DNA from: Exiguobacterium sp. s48
GTDB lineage: Bacteria; Bacillota; Bacilli; Exiguobacteriales; Exiguobacteriaceae
DNA length: 64,000 bases
Direction of reading: 5' to 3'
Assembly: GCF_018617395.1 (NCBI RefSeq)
Contig: NZ_JACSKC010000001.1
Span: 186,001-250,000 of the forward strand
The notes below the pieces were generated by a model. That model was not told where the DNA came from, searched no databases, and saw nothing but the letters and a program-made list of their open reading frames with translations. Position numbers and translations under genes: made by a program. Numbering within the stretch: the stretch's first letter is position 1; the number at the start of each line of letters is the position of its first letter. Below, piece after piece: positions 17,798 to 25,724 of the stretch.

Positions 17798-18238
17798 ATG
17801 ACCAAGTACTTTCGAGAGCCAGGTTGGGAAACACGTGTCAAAGCAGGGATCGCACTCGATGTGAAAGTTCGATTTTCAGAGTGCGACCCGTATGGTCACA
17901 TGAATAACACGATTCCGTTCATCTATTTCGAAGATGCCCGGATCGAGTTGTTAGAGGCGACAGGATTCTCCTTAAAGGATGGATTTGTTGTCGTCGCCGA
18001 TGCGCAATGTGACTATGTTCGACAAGTCATGCCACGTCAACAGCTGACTGTGCATGCCAATATCTTGACGGTCGGAAACACTTCATGTGATATTCATTAC
18101 GGGGCATATGATGGAGAACAACTCCTCTTCGCAGGACGCACAAGCCTCGTTCATTTGACGAAGGAAGGCCGTCCTACGGAATGGACTCCAGAATATAAAA
18201 ACCGCTTGCAGAATTTTTGCGAATCCGCTATCATTTGA
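17798..18238 (+). CDS. ysmA: YbgC/YsmA-type acyl-CoA thioesterase
   Basis: 146-residue single-hotdog-fold 4HBT thioesterase. The family signature FSECDPYGHMNNT near residue 28 holds the catalytic aspartate region and the histidine. It hydrolyses an acyl-CoA; the physiological substrate is not known. Position right after sdhB matches B. subtilis ysmA. In B. subtilis gerE comes next; here ptsH does. Confidence 0.85.
   Translation: MTKYFREPGWETRVKAGIALDVKVRFSECDPYGHMNNTIPFIYFEDARIELLEATGFSLKDGFVVVADAQCDYVRQVMPRQQLTVHANILTVGNTSCDIHYGAYDGEQLLFAGRTSLVHLTKEGRPTEWTPEYKNRLQNFCESAII
18206..18234 (+). promoter_or_regulatory. Possible promoter of ptsH
   Basis: TTGCAG (18206-18211) and TATCAT (18229-18234), 17 nt apart, overlap the end of the thioesterase gene. 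This gives a ~70-nt leader before ptsH. Moderate match only. Confidence 0.4.
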
Positions 18239-18312
18239 TAATGAGTTCACAAACAAAAAATATTCTGCCGGTTCGCCTGTAGAATTGAATTTTGAAGGGA
18301 GACCATCATCTC

Positions 18313-18576
18313 ATGGAAAAAACGTTCACAGTCGTTGCTGATTCAGGAATTCACGCTCGTCCAGCTACTCAGTTGGTTAACACAGCTTCTAAGTTCCAGT
18401 CAGACATCAACCTCGAGTACAATGGTAAAACAGTTAACTTGAAGTCGATTATGGGTGTACTTTCACTCGGTATCGCAAAAGATTCTACAATCAAGATCAC
18501 TGCTGAAGGTGAAGATGCAGAAGAAGCAATCAACACGCTTTCTGACATGCTCACTAGCGAAGGTCTTGCTCAGTAA
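18313..18576 (+). CDS. ptsH: HPr phosphocarrier protein
   Basis: 87-residue HPr of the phosphotransferase system. It takes phosphate from enzyme I on the histidine in [11 protein letters not shown] (His15 position) and passes it to sugar-specific IIA domains. The regulatory serine of HPr kinase lies in [12 protein letters not shown] (Ser46 position), so it can also act as the CcpA co-repressor. Because the histidine is present it is HPr and not Crh. The ATG at 18313 follows AAGGGAGA; a longer in-frame start at 18292 lacks support. ptsI is not adjacent, unlike in B. subtilis; the gene stands alone between a thioesterase and racE, with its own terminator. Confidence 0.95.
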   Translation: MEKTFTVVADSGIHARPATQLVNTASKFQSDINLEYNGKTVNLKSIMGVLSLGIAKDSTIKITAEGEDAEEAINTLSDMLTSEGLAQ

Positions 18577-18587
18577 TTCGGGTAAGG

Positions 18588-18620
18588 GACGAGGCGCCAC
18601 TGGCGACCTCGTCTTTTTTT
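18588..18620 (+). terminator. Terminator of ptsH
   Basis: GACGAGG-CGCCA pairs with TGGCG-CCTCGTC with one bulge, followed by seven T. Confidence 0.9.
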
Positions 18621-18689
18621 GTCATGTGACCGTTTCTTTTTCCGGTCGATGTTTTTTGGTAAGATAGGTGAGAATGGAAGTGATGCGAA

Positions 18690-19493
18690 ATGAAACGAGC
18701 GATTGGAGTCCTCGATTCAGGAGTCGGCGGATTGACGGTAGTCAAAGAATTGATGCGCCAACTCCCTAAAGAAGAAATCATCTATATCGGCGACACGGAA
18801 CGCTGTCCTTATGGTCCGCGTCCGCACGATGAGATTGAAGCATATACATGGGAATTGATTGAATTTTTATTGAAAAAAGATGTCAAGATGATTGTCATTG
18901 CCTGTAACACGGCGACGGCGGTCGTGTTGAAAGAGGCGCGGAGACGACTCGATATCCCAGTCATAGGTGTCATTGACCCGGGTGCCCGCGCTGCCGTCAA
19001 AGGCACGCGGAACAAACATATCGGTGTCATCGGAACGAAGATGACGATTGAAAGTGGTTCGTATGAGAAAGCACTTCGTCATGTAGCCGGTGAGGTCGAT
19101 GTGTACTCACTCGCATGTCCACCGTTCGTGCCGCTCGTAGAGGCGGGTGAGGTGTCTGGAGATCGTGTGTATCAAGTGGTGGAGGAGACACTCCGTCCTC
19201 TCCAATCGTCTGAAATGGATACGCTCATTCTCGGTTGCACACACTACCCACTTCTCGCTCCCGTCATCCAAAATGTGGTCGGACCGGACGTCCACCTCAT
19301 CTCATCGGGTGACGAGACAGCGCTTGAAGTGGCGGCGATGCTGGATTATCAAGAACTTGAAAATGGATTGGATACGGTCCCGTCCCATGCCTTTTATGCG
19401 ACGGGGGATATCGAACTGTTCGACCGATTGGCAAGTGAATGGCTAGGAAGACCAGTCCATGCGGAGAAAGTCGAGGTGACCGGCATTGCGTGA
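18690..19493 (+). CDS. racE: Glutamate racemase
   Basis: 267-residue enzyme interconverting L- and D-glutamate for peptidoglycan. The two catalytic cysteines are in IACNTATAV and LGCTHYPLL, and the N-terminal [13 protein letters not shown] motif is typical. A possible extended -10 (TGG-TAAGAT, 18657-18665) and GGAAGTGA precede the ATG. The stop lies inside the start of rph (8-nt overlap). gerM, which lies in this gene neighbourhood in B. subtilis, is absent. Confidence 0.96.
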   Translation: MKRAIGVLDSGVGGLTVVKELMRQLPKEEIIYIGDTERCPYGPRPHDEIEAYTWELIEFLLKKDVKMIVIACNTATAVVLKEARRRLDIPVIGVIDPGARAAVKGTRNKHIGVIGTKMTIESGSYEKALRHVAGEVDVYSLACPPFVPLVEAGEVSGDRVYQVVEETLRPLQSSEMDTLILGCTHYPLLAPVIQNVVGPDVHLISSGDETALEVAAMLDYQELENGLDTVPSHAFYATGDIELFDRLASEWLGRPVHAEKVEVTGIA

Positions 19494-20235
19494 GACGAGA
19501 CGATTTGATGAACTACGTACGGTTGAAATCGTGCCACATGTAAACAAGCACGCGGAAGGGTCTGTCCTCATTTCGATTGGCGATACGAAAGTCATCTGTA
19601 CCGCAACGGTCGAAGAGCGCGTCCCGAATTTCCTTCGCGGAAAACGGCAAGGTTGGATCAATGCGGAATATGCGATGTTGCCACGTGCGACGGGCAATCG
19701 GACTGTCCGAGAGTCGGTTCGAGGGAAACAGTCCGGTCGAACGATGGAGATTCAGCGTTTGATTGCTCGGTCGCTTCGCTCGGTCGTTGACTTGGAGCGG
19801 CTCGGAGAACGAACGATCTGGATTGACTGTGACGTCATTCAAGCAGACGGGGGGACGCGAACAGCTTCTATCACGGGAGGCTTTTGTGCGCTCGTCCTCG
19901 CCGTCGACCGATTGATCCGTCAAGGGAAACTCGACGATACACCAATCAAAGAAGGCGTGGCCGCGATTTCCGTTGGGCGAACAGATGAGCTCGTCCTAGA
20001 CTTGGATTACTTGGAAGACGCCGCGGCAGAGGTCGACATGAACGTCGTCATGACGGCGAGCGGTCGATTTGTCGAAGTACAAGGTACGGGAGAAGAAGCG
20101 ACGTTCACCCTTCAAGAGATGAACGAGATGCTCGCGCTCGCACAACACGGAATCGAATCATTATTCAAGACGGCCGAAGCGGCACTCGGTGCTTCGTGGT
20201 GGTACGTCGGAGAACGCTCGGAGGAGACATTATGA
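19486..20235 (+). CDS. rph: Ribonuclease PH
   Basis: 249-residue phosphorolytic 3'-exoribonuclease that trims tRNA precursors. Family features are the arginine-rich [22 protein letters not shown] region, the [14 protein letters not shown] helix, [19 protein letters not shown], and [12 protein letters not shown] near the C-terminus. The start is a TTG at 19486, with GAGGTGA at 19473-19479 inside the end of racE. It is followed by rdgB through an ATGA overlap. Confidence 0.96.
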   Translation: MRETRRFDELRTVEIVPHVNKHAEGSVLISIGDTKVICTATVEERVPNFLRGKRQGWINAEYAMLPRATGNRTVRESVRGKQSGRTMEIQRLIARSLRSVVDLERLGERTIWIDCDVIQADGGTRTASITGGFCALVLAVDRLIRQGKLDDTPIKEGVAAISVGRTDELVLDLDYLEDAAAEVDMNVVMTASGRFVEVQGTGEEATFTLQEMNEMLALAQHGIESLFKTAEAALGASWWYVGERSEETL

Positions 20236-20822
20236 AGTTGATCATTGCGACACACAATCCCGGAAAAGTGAAGGAACTAGAAGGGATGCTGACACCGCTC
20301 GGTTTCGAAGTCGAGTCGTTACTCGATTATCCGGATGCACCGGAAACAGATGAGACCGGCACGACGTTTGAAGAAAATGCGGCGTTAAAAGCGACGGAAG
20401 CGGCTGCCTACTTTGGGCATGCCGTACTCGCGGATGACTCTGGCCTCGAAGTCGACGCGCTCGACGGAGCACCGGGAGTCTATTCTGCCCGTTTCGCTGG
20501 TCCAGAAAAATCGGACGAGGCGAACAATGCGCTTCTGCTTGAAAAGTTAAATGGTGAAACCAATCGGACGGCGCGCTTCGTCTGTGCCCTTTGTCTAGCG
20601 AAGCCGAGCGGGGAAACGTTGACCGTTCGCGGAACGATTGAAGGGACAATCGGCTACTCGCCACGAGGAGAGAACGGTTTCGGATACGATCCACTCTTCA
20701 TCGTTCCATCACTTCACAAGACAGCGGCGGAATTAGAACGTGAAGAAAAAGCGGTCGTCAGTCACCGTGGACAAGCATTACGAAAATTGGAGGCAGAAAT
20801 CATTCCATTCATGAAAGGATGA
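20232..20822 (+). CDS. rdgB: XTP/dITP diphosphatase (RdgB/HAM1 family)
   Basis: 196-residue house-cleaning pyrophosphatase removing XTP, dITP and ITP. Motifs are [15 protein letters not shown] at the N-terminus, the catalytic [23 protein letters not shown], and the late [10 protein letters not shown]. The ATG at 20232 overlaps the rph stop and follows GGAGGAGA. The B. subtilis counterpart is ysnA, in the same position. Confidence 0.96.
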   Translation: MKLIIATHNPGKVKELEGMLTPLGFEVESLLDYPDAPETDETGTTFEENAALKATEAAAYFGHAVLADDSGLEVDALDGAPGVYSARFAGPEKSDEANNALLLEKLNGETNRTARFVCALCLAKPSGETLTVRGTIEGTIGYSPRGENGFGYDPLFIVPSLHKTAAELEREEKAVVSHRGQALRKLEAEIIPFMKG

Positions 20823-20827
20823 AGCTT

Positions 20828-21340
20828 ATGCGTTTTCTAATAGTGAGTGATAGTCATGGCCTGACCGAAGAATTGACAACGATTTTTGAACGACACGAGG
20901 CAGAGATTGAGGATGCGTTCCATTGTGGCGATTCCCAACTCGCTTTAGTGGATGAACATTTGTTACCGTATCGAACGGTCCGTGGAAATTGTGATTTTGG
21001 GGGAGACTTACCCCTTGAACGGATCGAGACGACGGATGCCGGTACGATTCTTATCGTCCACGGGCATCATCATGACGTCAAATTTGATTTGAATCGATTG
21101 CGTTACCGGGCTGAAGAAGTCGGCGCAAATGTCGTCTTGTTCGGTCACTCGCATGTGGCAGGTGCTTTAATCGAGGACGGGGTCGTCTACATCAACCCAG
21201 GTTCGATTCGGATGCCACGTGGACGCTCCGACAAGACGTATGCGCTTCTTGACCTAGAAAATGGAGAAGCCACGGTGCGTTTTTATCGCTCAGAAGACGG
21301 TTCACCTGTCGAAGATTTGGACATCGCAGGAAAACTATGA
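20828..21340 (+). CDS. ysnB: YfcE/MJ0936-type metallophosphoesterase
   Basis: 170-residue calcineurin-like phosphodiesterase. Metal ligands are visible as SDSHG, HCGDSQ, GNCD, HGHHHD and FGHSHVAG. It resembles B. subtilis YsnB (GNCDF.GD, NPGSIR.PR), encoded at the same place. AAAGGA at 20814-20819 gives 8-nt spacing to the ATG at 20828; the ATG at 20819 overlapping the rdgB stop would add three residues. The natural substrate is unknown. Last gene of racE-rph-rdgB-ysnB. Confidence 0.88.
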   Translation: MRFLIVSDSHGLTEELTTIFERHEAEIEDAFHCGDSQLALVDEHLLPYRTVRGNCDFGGDLPLERIETTDAGTILIVHGHHHDVKFDLNRLRYRAEEVGANVVLFGHSHVAGALIEDGVVYINPGSIRMPRGRSDKTYALLDLENGEATVRFYRSEDGSPVEDLDIAGKL

Positions 21341-21349
21341 GTTTCGAAT

Positions 21350-21365
21350 GGGAAATCGATTGACA
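21350..21365 (+). repeat. 16-bp direct repeat, copy 1 (with -35 box)
   Basis: GGGAAATCGATTGACA occurs here and again at 21809-21824. The two copies flank the interrupted tRNA gene. This copy supplies the TTGACA of the tRNA promoter. Confidence 0.85.
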
Positions 21366-21388
21366 GGAAACCATTTTTCTATTATAGT
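21360..21388 (+). promoter_or_regulatory. Promoter of tRNA-Arg
   Basis: Consensus TTGACA (21360-21365), 17-nt spacer, TATAGT (21383-21388). The predicted start is about 6 nt before the tRNA 5' end. Confidence 0.85.
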
Positions 21389-21400
21389 TTTCATGTCAAT

Positions 21401-21754
21401 GTCCCAATAGCTCAGCAGGATAGAGCAACGGCCTTCAAGACAAATAGGAGCCTTTATAGGGAAACAGAAACCTATAAAGTGGACGACACTATATCGGTGA
21501 AGCCTTAACAGATCATGCTGATGGTAATACCGAGGAAACTCATTCCCGATCGGGTCGAGTTGATTCGAATGTCTATGAATGTAGAGGTAGAATCAATGGA
21601 GGAGCATCATGCTCGTGAGGTTCCGTAGAGACTACACGTGTCGCACCTGAAACGGTGAAGATATAGTCCAGACTACAAACAACACGATGTTGGTGACGAA
21701 AGTCATGGTGGTAAGCTAAGCCGTCGGTCGGGGGTTCGAATCCCTCTTGGGACG
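21401..21754 (+). tRNA. tRNA-Arg(UCU), interrupted by an intron
   Basis: Exon 1 is 21401-21435 and exon 2 is 21716-21754. Joined, they give a complete cloverleaf: acceptor GTCCCAA with TTGGGAC (7 perfect pairs) and discriminator G, D stem GCTC/GAGC, anticodon stem ACGGC/GCCGT, loop CTTCTAA with anticodon TCT, 5-nt variable loop, T stem GGGGG/CCCTC with TTCGAAT loop. CCA is not encoded. The anticodon reads AGA and AGG arginine codons. The interruption falls between U34 and C35, inside the anticodon, so the gene is functional only after splicing. Its own promoter and terminator are present. Confidence 0.93.
21436..21715 (+). ncRNA. Group I self-splicing intron inside tRNA-Arg
   Basis: 280-nt ORF-less intron. 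The 5' exon ends in U and the intron ends in G, as group I splicing requires. P1 can form between exon GGCCUU and intron GAGCCU (21448-21453) with the U-G wobble at the splice site and one mismatch. The adjacent UAG can pair with exon-2 CUA as P10. P2 is a perfect 9-bp hairpin, CTTTATAGG (21452-21460) with CCTATAAAG (21471-21479); its 5' end shares bases with P1, so the exact boundary is open. Core elements R (GTAGAGACTACA, 21625-21636) and S (AAGATATAGTCC, 21658-21669) match the conserved group I P7 strands, pairing GACTA with TAGTC. A P8-like CACC/GGTG hairpin lies between. TTGATTC/GAATCAA (21560-21596) is a further stem. Subgroup not assigned. Confidence 0.92.
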
Positions 21755-21767
21755 CTTCCATTAAAAT

Positions 21768-21801
21768 AGAGACGCTCTCTACGGAGATCGTCTCTTTTTT
21801 C
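21768..21801 (+). terminator. Terminator of the tRNA-Arg gene
   Basis: AGAGACG pairs with CGTCTCT, with an inner TCTC/GAGA, followed by six T. Confidence 0.85.
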
Positions 21802-21808
21802 ATTTTCC

Positions 21809-21824
21809 GGGAAATCGATTGACA
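21809..21824 (+). repeat. 16-bp direct repeat, copy 2
   Basis: Second exact copy of GGGAAATCGATTGACA, just downstream of the tRNA terminator. Its TTGACA could serve the ysoA promoter, although the -10 (GAAGAT, 18-nt spacing) is poor. Confidence 0.85.
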
Positions 21825-21878
21825 AGGAATTGCGTCCTAACGGAAGATGAAAGGGAATGGAAGAGAGGGTGAGGGAAG

Positions 21879-22790
21879 ATGGAGAAGAAAAAGGATCAGG
21901 ACTATCCGTTCCCCGGGAATTGGTCGCGTCTGCATAAGATGATTCAGGAGGCGGATGCTTCCGGAGAACGACAGCGGATCGAACCGATTTTGTGGGATTG
22001 GTATCAGACGATTCCGGGTGACCCGTTTATTTTCATGGAAATCTTCCAATGTGCGATGGAACGACCGGATGACCCCGAAACACTCGAAAAGCTGCAGGAG
22101 CTCGTCACGATTCAGATGGCAGAAGCAGAAGAACCAGCGTCTGGCGGACTTCAGATTGCACAATATTTCATCATGCGAGATCAACCGTTTGAAGCGGCCT
22201 ATTGGATTCATCAGTATCTCGACTGGCAAGACAAAAAAGATACGGTAAATACACAGGCGGACCAGGTATTGCAGGTCTTGAAGATGACGGAATTTCCGGC
22301 TGCCATCGCCAAACTGAAGCGGACGTTGACGCGCGGGAGTACAGGGGAACAAATCGAAGCGTTACAACATGTCCACTTTAATATCGACAGCGTCCTCGAC
22401 AATGTGCTTCATGAATTGCTCGTGTCGGATCGTCCGAAACTCGTCAAACTGATTGTGCTAGAAAAGGCATTTGCCGAACTGTCGGACATCGCATGGACGG
22501 ATGAGGGCTCGATGCACGAGATGACGAAAGATGATGCTTCGATACAAATCGAAACGTGGGAAAAAACGGTGTTATCGCTTCAAAAATCAGTAGAGGGTGA
22601 TGAGATTGGAACCCAGCTATTGATGAACTACATGTACACGCACTATCCGTATGTGCCGGCTTCAAAGGAAGAGGTCGAAGTGGCACTGATACAAGCGAAA
22701 CAGGCGATTTTACATGACGAACCGGTCGACGGTTTGGCGTCCGCGATTTTGGAGGCGGATCTGCGCTTTACGCAGTCGTTATTAGACTAA
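21879..22790 (+). CDS. ysoA: YsoA-like helical-repeat protein
   Basis: 303-residue, mainly helical, acidic cytoplasmic protein with no catalytic motif. Segments such as FEAAYWIHQYLDW and QADQVLQVLKM look like degenerate TPR helices. In B. subtilis the gene just upstream of tig is ysoA, a TPR-containing protein, and position plus composition suggest the same gene; direct sequence similarity could not be verified. It lies alone between the tRNA terminator and a dyad preceding tig. Function unknown. Confidence 0.65.
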   Translation: MEKKKDQDYPFPGNWSRLHKMIQEADASGERQRIEPILWDWYQTIPGDPFIFMEIFQCAMERPDDPETLEKLQELVTIQMAEAEEPASGGLQIAQYFIMRDQPFEAAYWIHQYLDWQDKKDTVNTQADQVLQVLKMTEFPAAIAKLKRTLTRGSTGEQIEALQHVHFNIDSVLDNVLHELLVSDRPKLVKLIVLEKAFAELSDIAWTDEGSMHEMTKDDASIQIETWEKTVLSLQKSVEGDEIGTQLLMNYMYTHYPYVPASKEEVEVALIQAKQAILHDEPVDGLASAILEADLRFTQSLLD

Positions 22791-22815
22791 ATCCTTGTGT
22801 GCACACTGAGGATTT
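22789..22815. promoter_or_regulatory. Inverted repeat over the tig promoter region
   Basis: AAATCCT (22789-22795) and AGGATTT (22809-22815) enclose the perfect palindrome GTGTGCACAC (22798-22807). It begins at the ysoA stop and ends just before the tig -10. No T-run follows, so it is either a weak terminator or an operator. Confidence 0.5.
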
Positions 22816-22816
22816 A

Positions 22817-22825
22817 TGCTATAAT
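22817..22825 (+). promoter_or_regulatory. Extended -10 promoter of tig
   Basis: TGC-TATAAT is a perfect extended -10. The -35 is weak and lies within the inverted repeat at 22789-22815. Confidence 0.65.
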
Positions 22826-22879
22826 ACGGATTGTTGTACATTTTTGTACGGTATAAACGAATTGTTGGAGGGACTTAGC

Positions 22880-24172
22880 ATGACAGCAAAATGGGAAAAA
22901 ACATCAGGTAGCCAAGGTGTACTCACGTACGAAGCTCCTGCAGAAGCTTTTGATAAAGCAGTTGACGCCGCATTTAAAACAGTCGTCAAAGACTTGAACG
23001 TGCCTGGCTTCCGTAAAGGGAAATTGCCACGCCCAATGTTCAACAAAATGTATGGAGAAGAAGCACTCTATCAAGATGCACTCGACATTCTCTACCGCGA
23101 CACAATCCAAGGTGCGGTTGAAGAAGCTGGTTTCGAACCAATCGCGCTCGAAAACATCGATGTAGACGGCACGCTCGAAAAAGGCAAACCAGTCGCGTTC
23201 AAAGTGACATTCGTGGTTGAGCCAGAAGCTGAGCTTGGCGAATACAAAGGTCTTGAGTACGAAGCTGTTTCTACTGAAGTAACAGAAGACGAAGTGACAG
23301 CAGAACTTGAAGCACTTCAACAGCAAGGCGCAGAACTCGCTGTTAAAGAAGGTGCAATCGAAAACGGCGATACAGCTGTCTTTGATTTCGCAGGTTTCGC
23401 TGACGGTGAGCAGTTCGAAGGCGGCACAGCTGAGAACTACACACTTGAAATCGGTTCTGGCCAATTCATCCCAGGATTCGAAGAGCAAATGATCGGCATG
23501 ACTGCTGGTGAAGAAAAAGACGTTGAAGTAACATTCCCTGAAGAGTACCACGCTGAAAACTTGGCGGGTAAACCAGCGACATTCAAAGTCAAACTTCACG
23601 AAGTTAAAACAAAACAAGTTCCTGAACTCGACGACGAGTTCGCAAAAGACATCGACGAGTCAGTTTCAACACTCGACGAGTTGAAAGCGAGCATCCGTGA
23701 GCGTTTAGAAGCTGGTAAGAAACAAGAAGCTGACGGTACAATGCGCGACCAACTCGTAGAGCAGGCAACTGCAAACGCAACAATCGACGTACCTGAAGTT
23801 CTCGTTGACCAAGAAGTAGACCGCATGGTACAAGAGTTCGGCTCACGTGTATCTTCACAAGGAATCGACCTCAACATGTACTTCGAACTCACTGGCACTT
23901 CTGAAGAAGCAATGCGCGAAGAGATGAAAGAGCAAGCTGAAGAGCGCGTAAAAGCTCGTCTCGTCTTGAAAGCAATCGCTGAAAAAGAAGCAATCGAAGT
24001 ATCTGACGAAGATGCTGAGAAAGAGCTTGAAGAAATGTCTAAACTTTACAACATCGCACCGGACCAACTCCGTACGATGCTCGCTCCACAAGGCGGACTT
24101 GAAACACTTAAAGGTGACCTCAAATTCCGTAAAGCGATCGACATCCTCGTTGAAAACGGTAAAGCGAAGTAA
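22880..24172 (+). CDS. tig: Trigger factor
   Basis: 430-residue ribosome-associated chaperone and prolyl isomerase. The ribosome-binding signature GFRKGKLPR is near residue 45. The FKBP-like PPIase domain spans about 150-245 (ENGDTAVFDFAGFADGEQFEGG, FIPGFEEQMIGM), followed by the helical C-terminal substrate domain. Start ATG at 22880 follows TTGGAGGG; a longer in-frame start at 22799 would lie over the promoter. Codon use is biased (CTT/ACA/GAA), as expected for a highly expressed gene. tig-clpX-lon order is conserved. Confidence 0.97.
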   Translation: MTAKWEKTSGSQGVLTYEAPAEAFDKAVDAAFKTVVKDLNVPGFRKGKLPRPMFNKMYGEEALYQDALDILYRDTIQGAVEEAGFEPIALENIDVDGTLEKGKPVAFKVTFVVEPEAELGEYKGLEYEAVSTEVTEDEVTAELEALQQQGAELAVKEGAIENGDTAVFDFAGFADGEQFEGGTAENYTLEIGSGQFIPGFEEQMIGMTAGEEKDVEVTFPEEYHAENLAGKPATFKVKLHEVKTKQVPELDDEFAKDIDESVSTLDELKASIRERLEAGKKQEADGTMRDQLVEQATANATIDVPEVLVDQEVDRMVQEFGSRVSSQGIDLNMYFELTGTSEEAMREEMKEQAEERVKARLVLKAIAEKEAIEVSDEDAEKELEEMSKLYNIAPDQLRTMLAPQGGLETLKGDLKFRKAIDILVENGKAK

Positions 24173-24186
24173 GTTGATTTTTAGTG

Positions 24187-24215
24187 GGACGACTGCTTAG
24201 CGGTCGTCCTTTTTT
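24187..24215 (+). terminator. Terminator of tig
   Basis: GGACGACTGC pairs with GCGGTCGTCC around a TTA loop (10 bp, one G-T), followed by six T. Confidence 0.9.
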
Positions 24216-24244
24216 CTATCACAGCACTTTGCATGTGTAATTCT

Positions 24245-24273
24245 TTGAAGTCGCAATATGTTCATGCTACAAT
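24245..24273 (+). promoter_or_regulatory. Promoter of clpX
   Basis: TTGAAG (24245-24250), 17 nt, TACAAT (24268-24273). The ~105-nt leader holds a small GGTGC-ATC-GCACC hairpin at about 24308-24320. Confidence 0.7.
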
Positions 24274-24383
24274 TATTTCAACGCAGAGATGTAAACTGTC
24301 TTTTCACGGTGCATCGCACCAGAAAATTCAAATCGCGATTTATCGCACTTACATCCATTTTCACCACAGAAGGGGTGTATCGA

Positions 24384-25652
24384 ATGTTTAAATTTAACGA
24401 GGAAAAGGGGCAACTCAAGTGCTCGTTTTGCGGAAAATCGCAAGAACAAGTTCGTAAGTTAGTCGCTGGACCAGGTGTATACATTTGCGATGAGTGTATC
24501 GAACTTTGTAATGAAATCGTTGAGGAAGAGCTCGGTGTAGAGGAAGAAGTCGAATTCAAAGACATTCCAAAACCACAAGAGATTCGTAACATCCTAGACG
24601 ATTATGTTATTGGTCAAGACCGTGCGAAACGTGCGCTTTCAGTAGCTGTCTATAACCACTATAAACGAATCAACGCCGGTGGGCGTTCGGATGATGTCGA
24701 ACTCGCGAAGTCGAACATCGTCATGATTGGACCAACAGGTAGCGGGAAGACGCTTCTTGCCCAAACGATGGCTCGCGTCTTGAACGTCCCATTCGCAATC
24801 GCGGATGCGACGAGCTTGACGGAAGCAGGTTACGTCGGGGAAGACGTCGAGAATATCTTGCTTAAATTGATTCAATCAGCTGACTATGATGTCGAGAAGG
24901 CTGAAAAAGGAATCATTTATATCGATGAAATCGATAAGATTGCCCGTAAGTCTGAAAACCCATCGATTACGCGTGACGTATCCGGTGAAGGCGTTCAGCA
25001 GGCACTTCTTAAAATTCTTGAAGGCACGACAGCGAGCGTACCGCCACAAGGTGGTCGTAAGCATCCGCATCAAGAATTCATCCAAATCGATACGACAAAC
25101 ATTCTCTTCATCGTCGGTGGTGCATTCGCCGGCATCGAATCGGTCGTCAAACGCCGTATCGGGAAGAAAGTCATCGGTTTCGGAAATGATCAAGAGAATC
25201 GCGAGTTGACGCAAGAAGACTTGCTCGCCCGCGCACTTCCTGAAGACCTTCAAAAATTCGGGTTGATTCCTGAGTTCATCGGTCGTTTGCCAGTCATGGC
25301 GACACTCACGACACTCGATGAGGAAGCACTCGTTGAAATCTTGACGAAGCCGAAAAATGCCCTCGTTCGTCAGTACGAGAAGATGCTCGAGCTTGACGAT
25401 GTGGAATTATCGTTCACTGACGAGGCATTGACTGAAATCGCCAAACTTGCGATTAAACGTAAGACTGGCGCACGCGGTCTCCGCTCGATTATCGAAGAAA
25501 TGATGCTCGATGTGATGTTCACCGTCCCATCGCGTGACGATATTGAGAAAGTCATCATTACGGATGAAACGATTACGGGTCTTGCCGGTCCGAAATACGT
25601 CCTTCGTGATGGTACTGTCGAACAGACAGGGGACAACAAAGAGACAGCATAA
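24384..25652 (+). CDS. clpX: ATP-dependent Clp protease ATP-binding subunit ClpX
   Basis: 422-residue AAA+ unfoldase partner of ClpP. The N-terminal zinc-binding domain ([16 protein letters not shown]) recognises substrates and adaptors. Walker A is [12 protein letters not shown], Walker B is [11 protein letters not shown], and the IGF loop for ClpP docking appears as VIGFG. The ATG at 24384 follows AAGGGGTG, and the upstream in-frame extension covers the promoter and leader and is rejected. Confidence 0.98.
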   Translation: MFKFNEEKGQLKCSFCGKSQEQVRKLVAGPGVYICDECIELCNEIVEEELGVEEEVEFKDIPKPQEIRNILDDYVIGQDRAKRALSVAVYNHYKRINAGGRSDDVELAKSNIVMIGPTGSGKTLLAQTMARVLNVPFAIADATSLTEAGYVGEDVENILLKLIQSADYDVEKAEKGIIYIDEIDKIARKSENPSITRDVSGEGVQQALLKILEGTTASVPPQGGRKHPHQEFIQIDTTNILFIVGGAFAGIESVVKRRIGKKVIGFGNDQENRELTQEDLLARALPEDLQKFGLIPEFIGRLPVMATLTTLDEEALVEILTKPKNALVRQYEKMLELDDVELSFTDEALTEIAKLAIKRKTGARGLRSIIEEMMLDVMFTVPSRDDIEKVIITDETITGLAGPKYVLRDGTVEQTGDNKETA

Positions 25653-25667
25653 TTTGTTAACGAAGAA

Positions 25668-25706
25668 GGCTCAAACACTCGGCACATCCGAGTTTTGGGC
25701 CTTTTT
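25668..25706 (+). terminator. Terminator between clpX and lon
   Basis: GGCTCAAA and ACTCGG pair with CCGAGT and TTTGGGCC (about 14 bp with one bulged base), followed by five T. It ends only 19 nt before lon, so lon may depend on readthrough; no promoter is evident after it. Confidence 0.8.
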
Positions 25707-25724
25707 GCACAGGAGGCGTTGTAT

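Noticed and set aside
18313-18576. Crh, the catabolite-repression HPr paralogue
   Set aside because: The phosphorylatable histidine of HPr is present in GIHARPA; Crh lacks it.
21401-21754. Two tRNA pseudogene fragments or an integration scar
   Set aside because: The halves join without loss of a base into a perfect cloverleaf and the insert has group I core elements, so splicing is the better explanation.
22904-23617. 237-codon open frame antisense to tig
   Set aside because: Phe/Cys-rich translation typical of the complement of a highly biased gene; no ribosome site. It reflects tig codon use.
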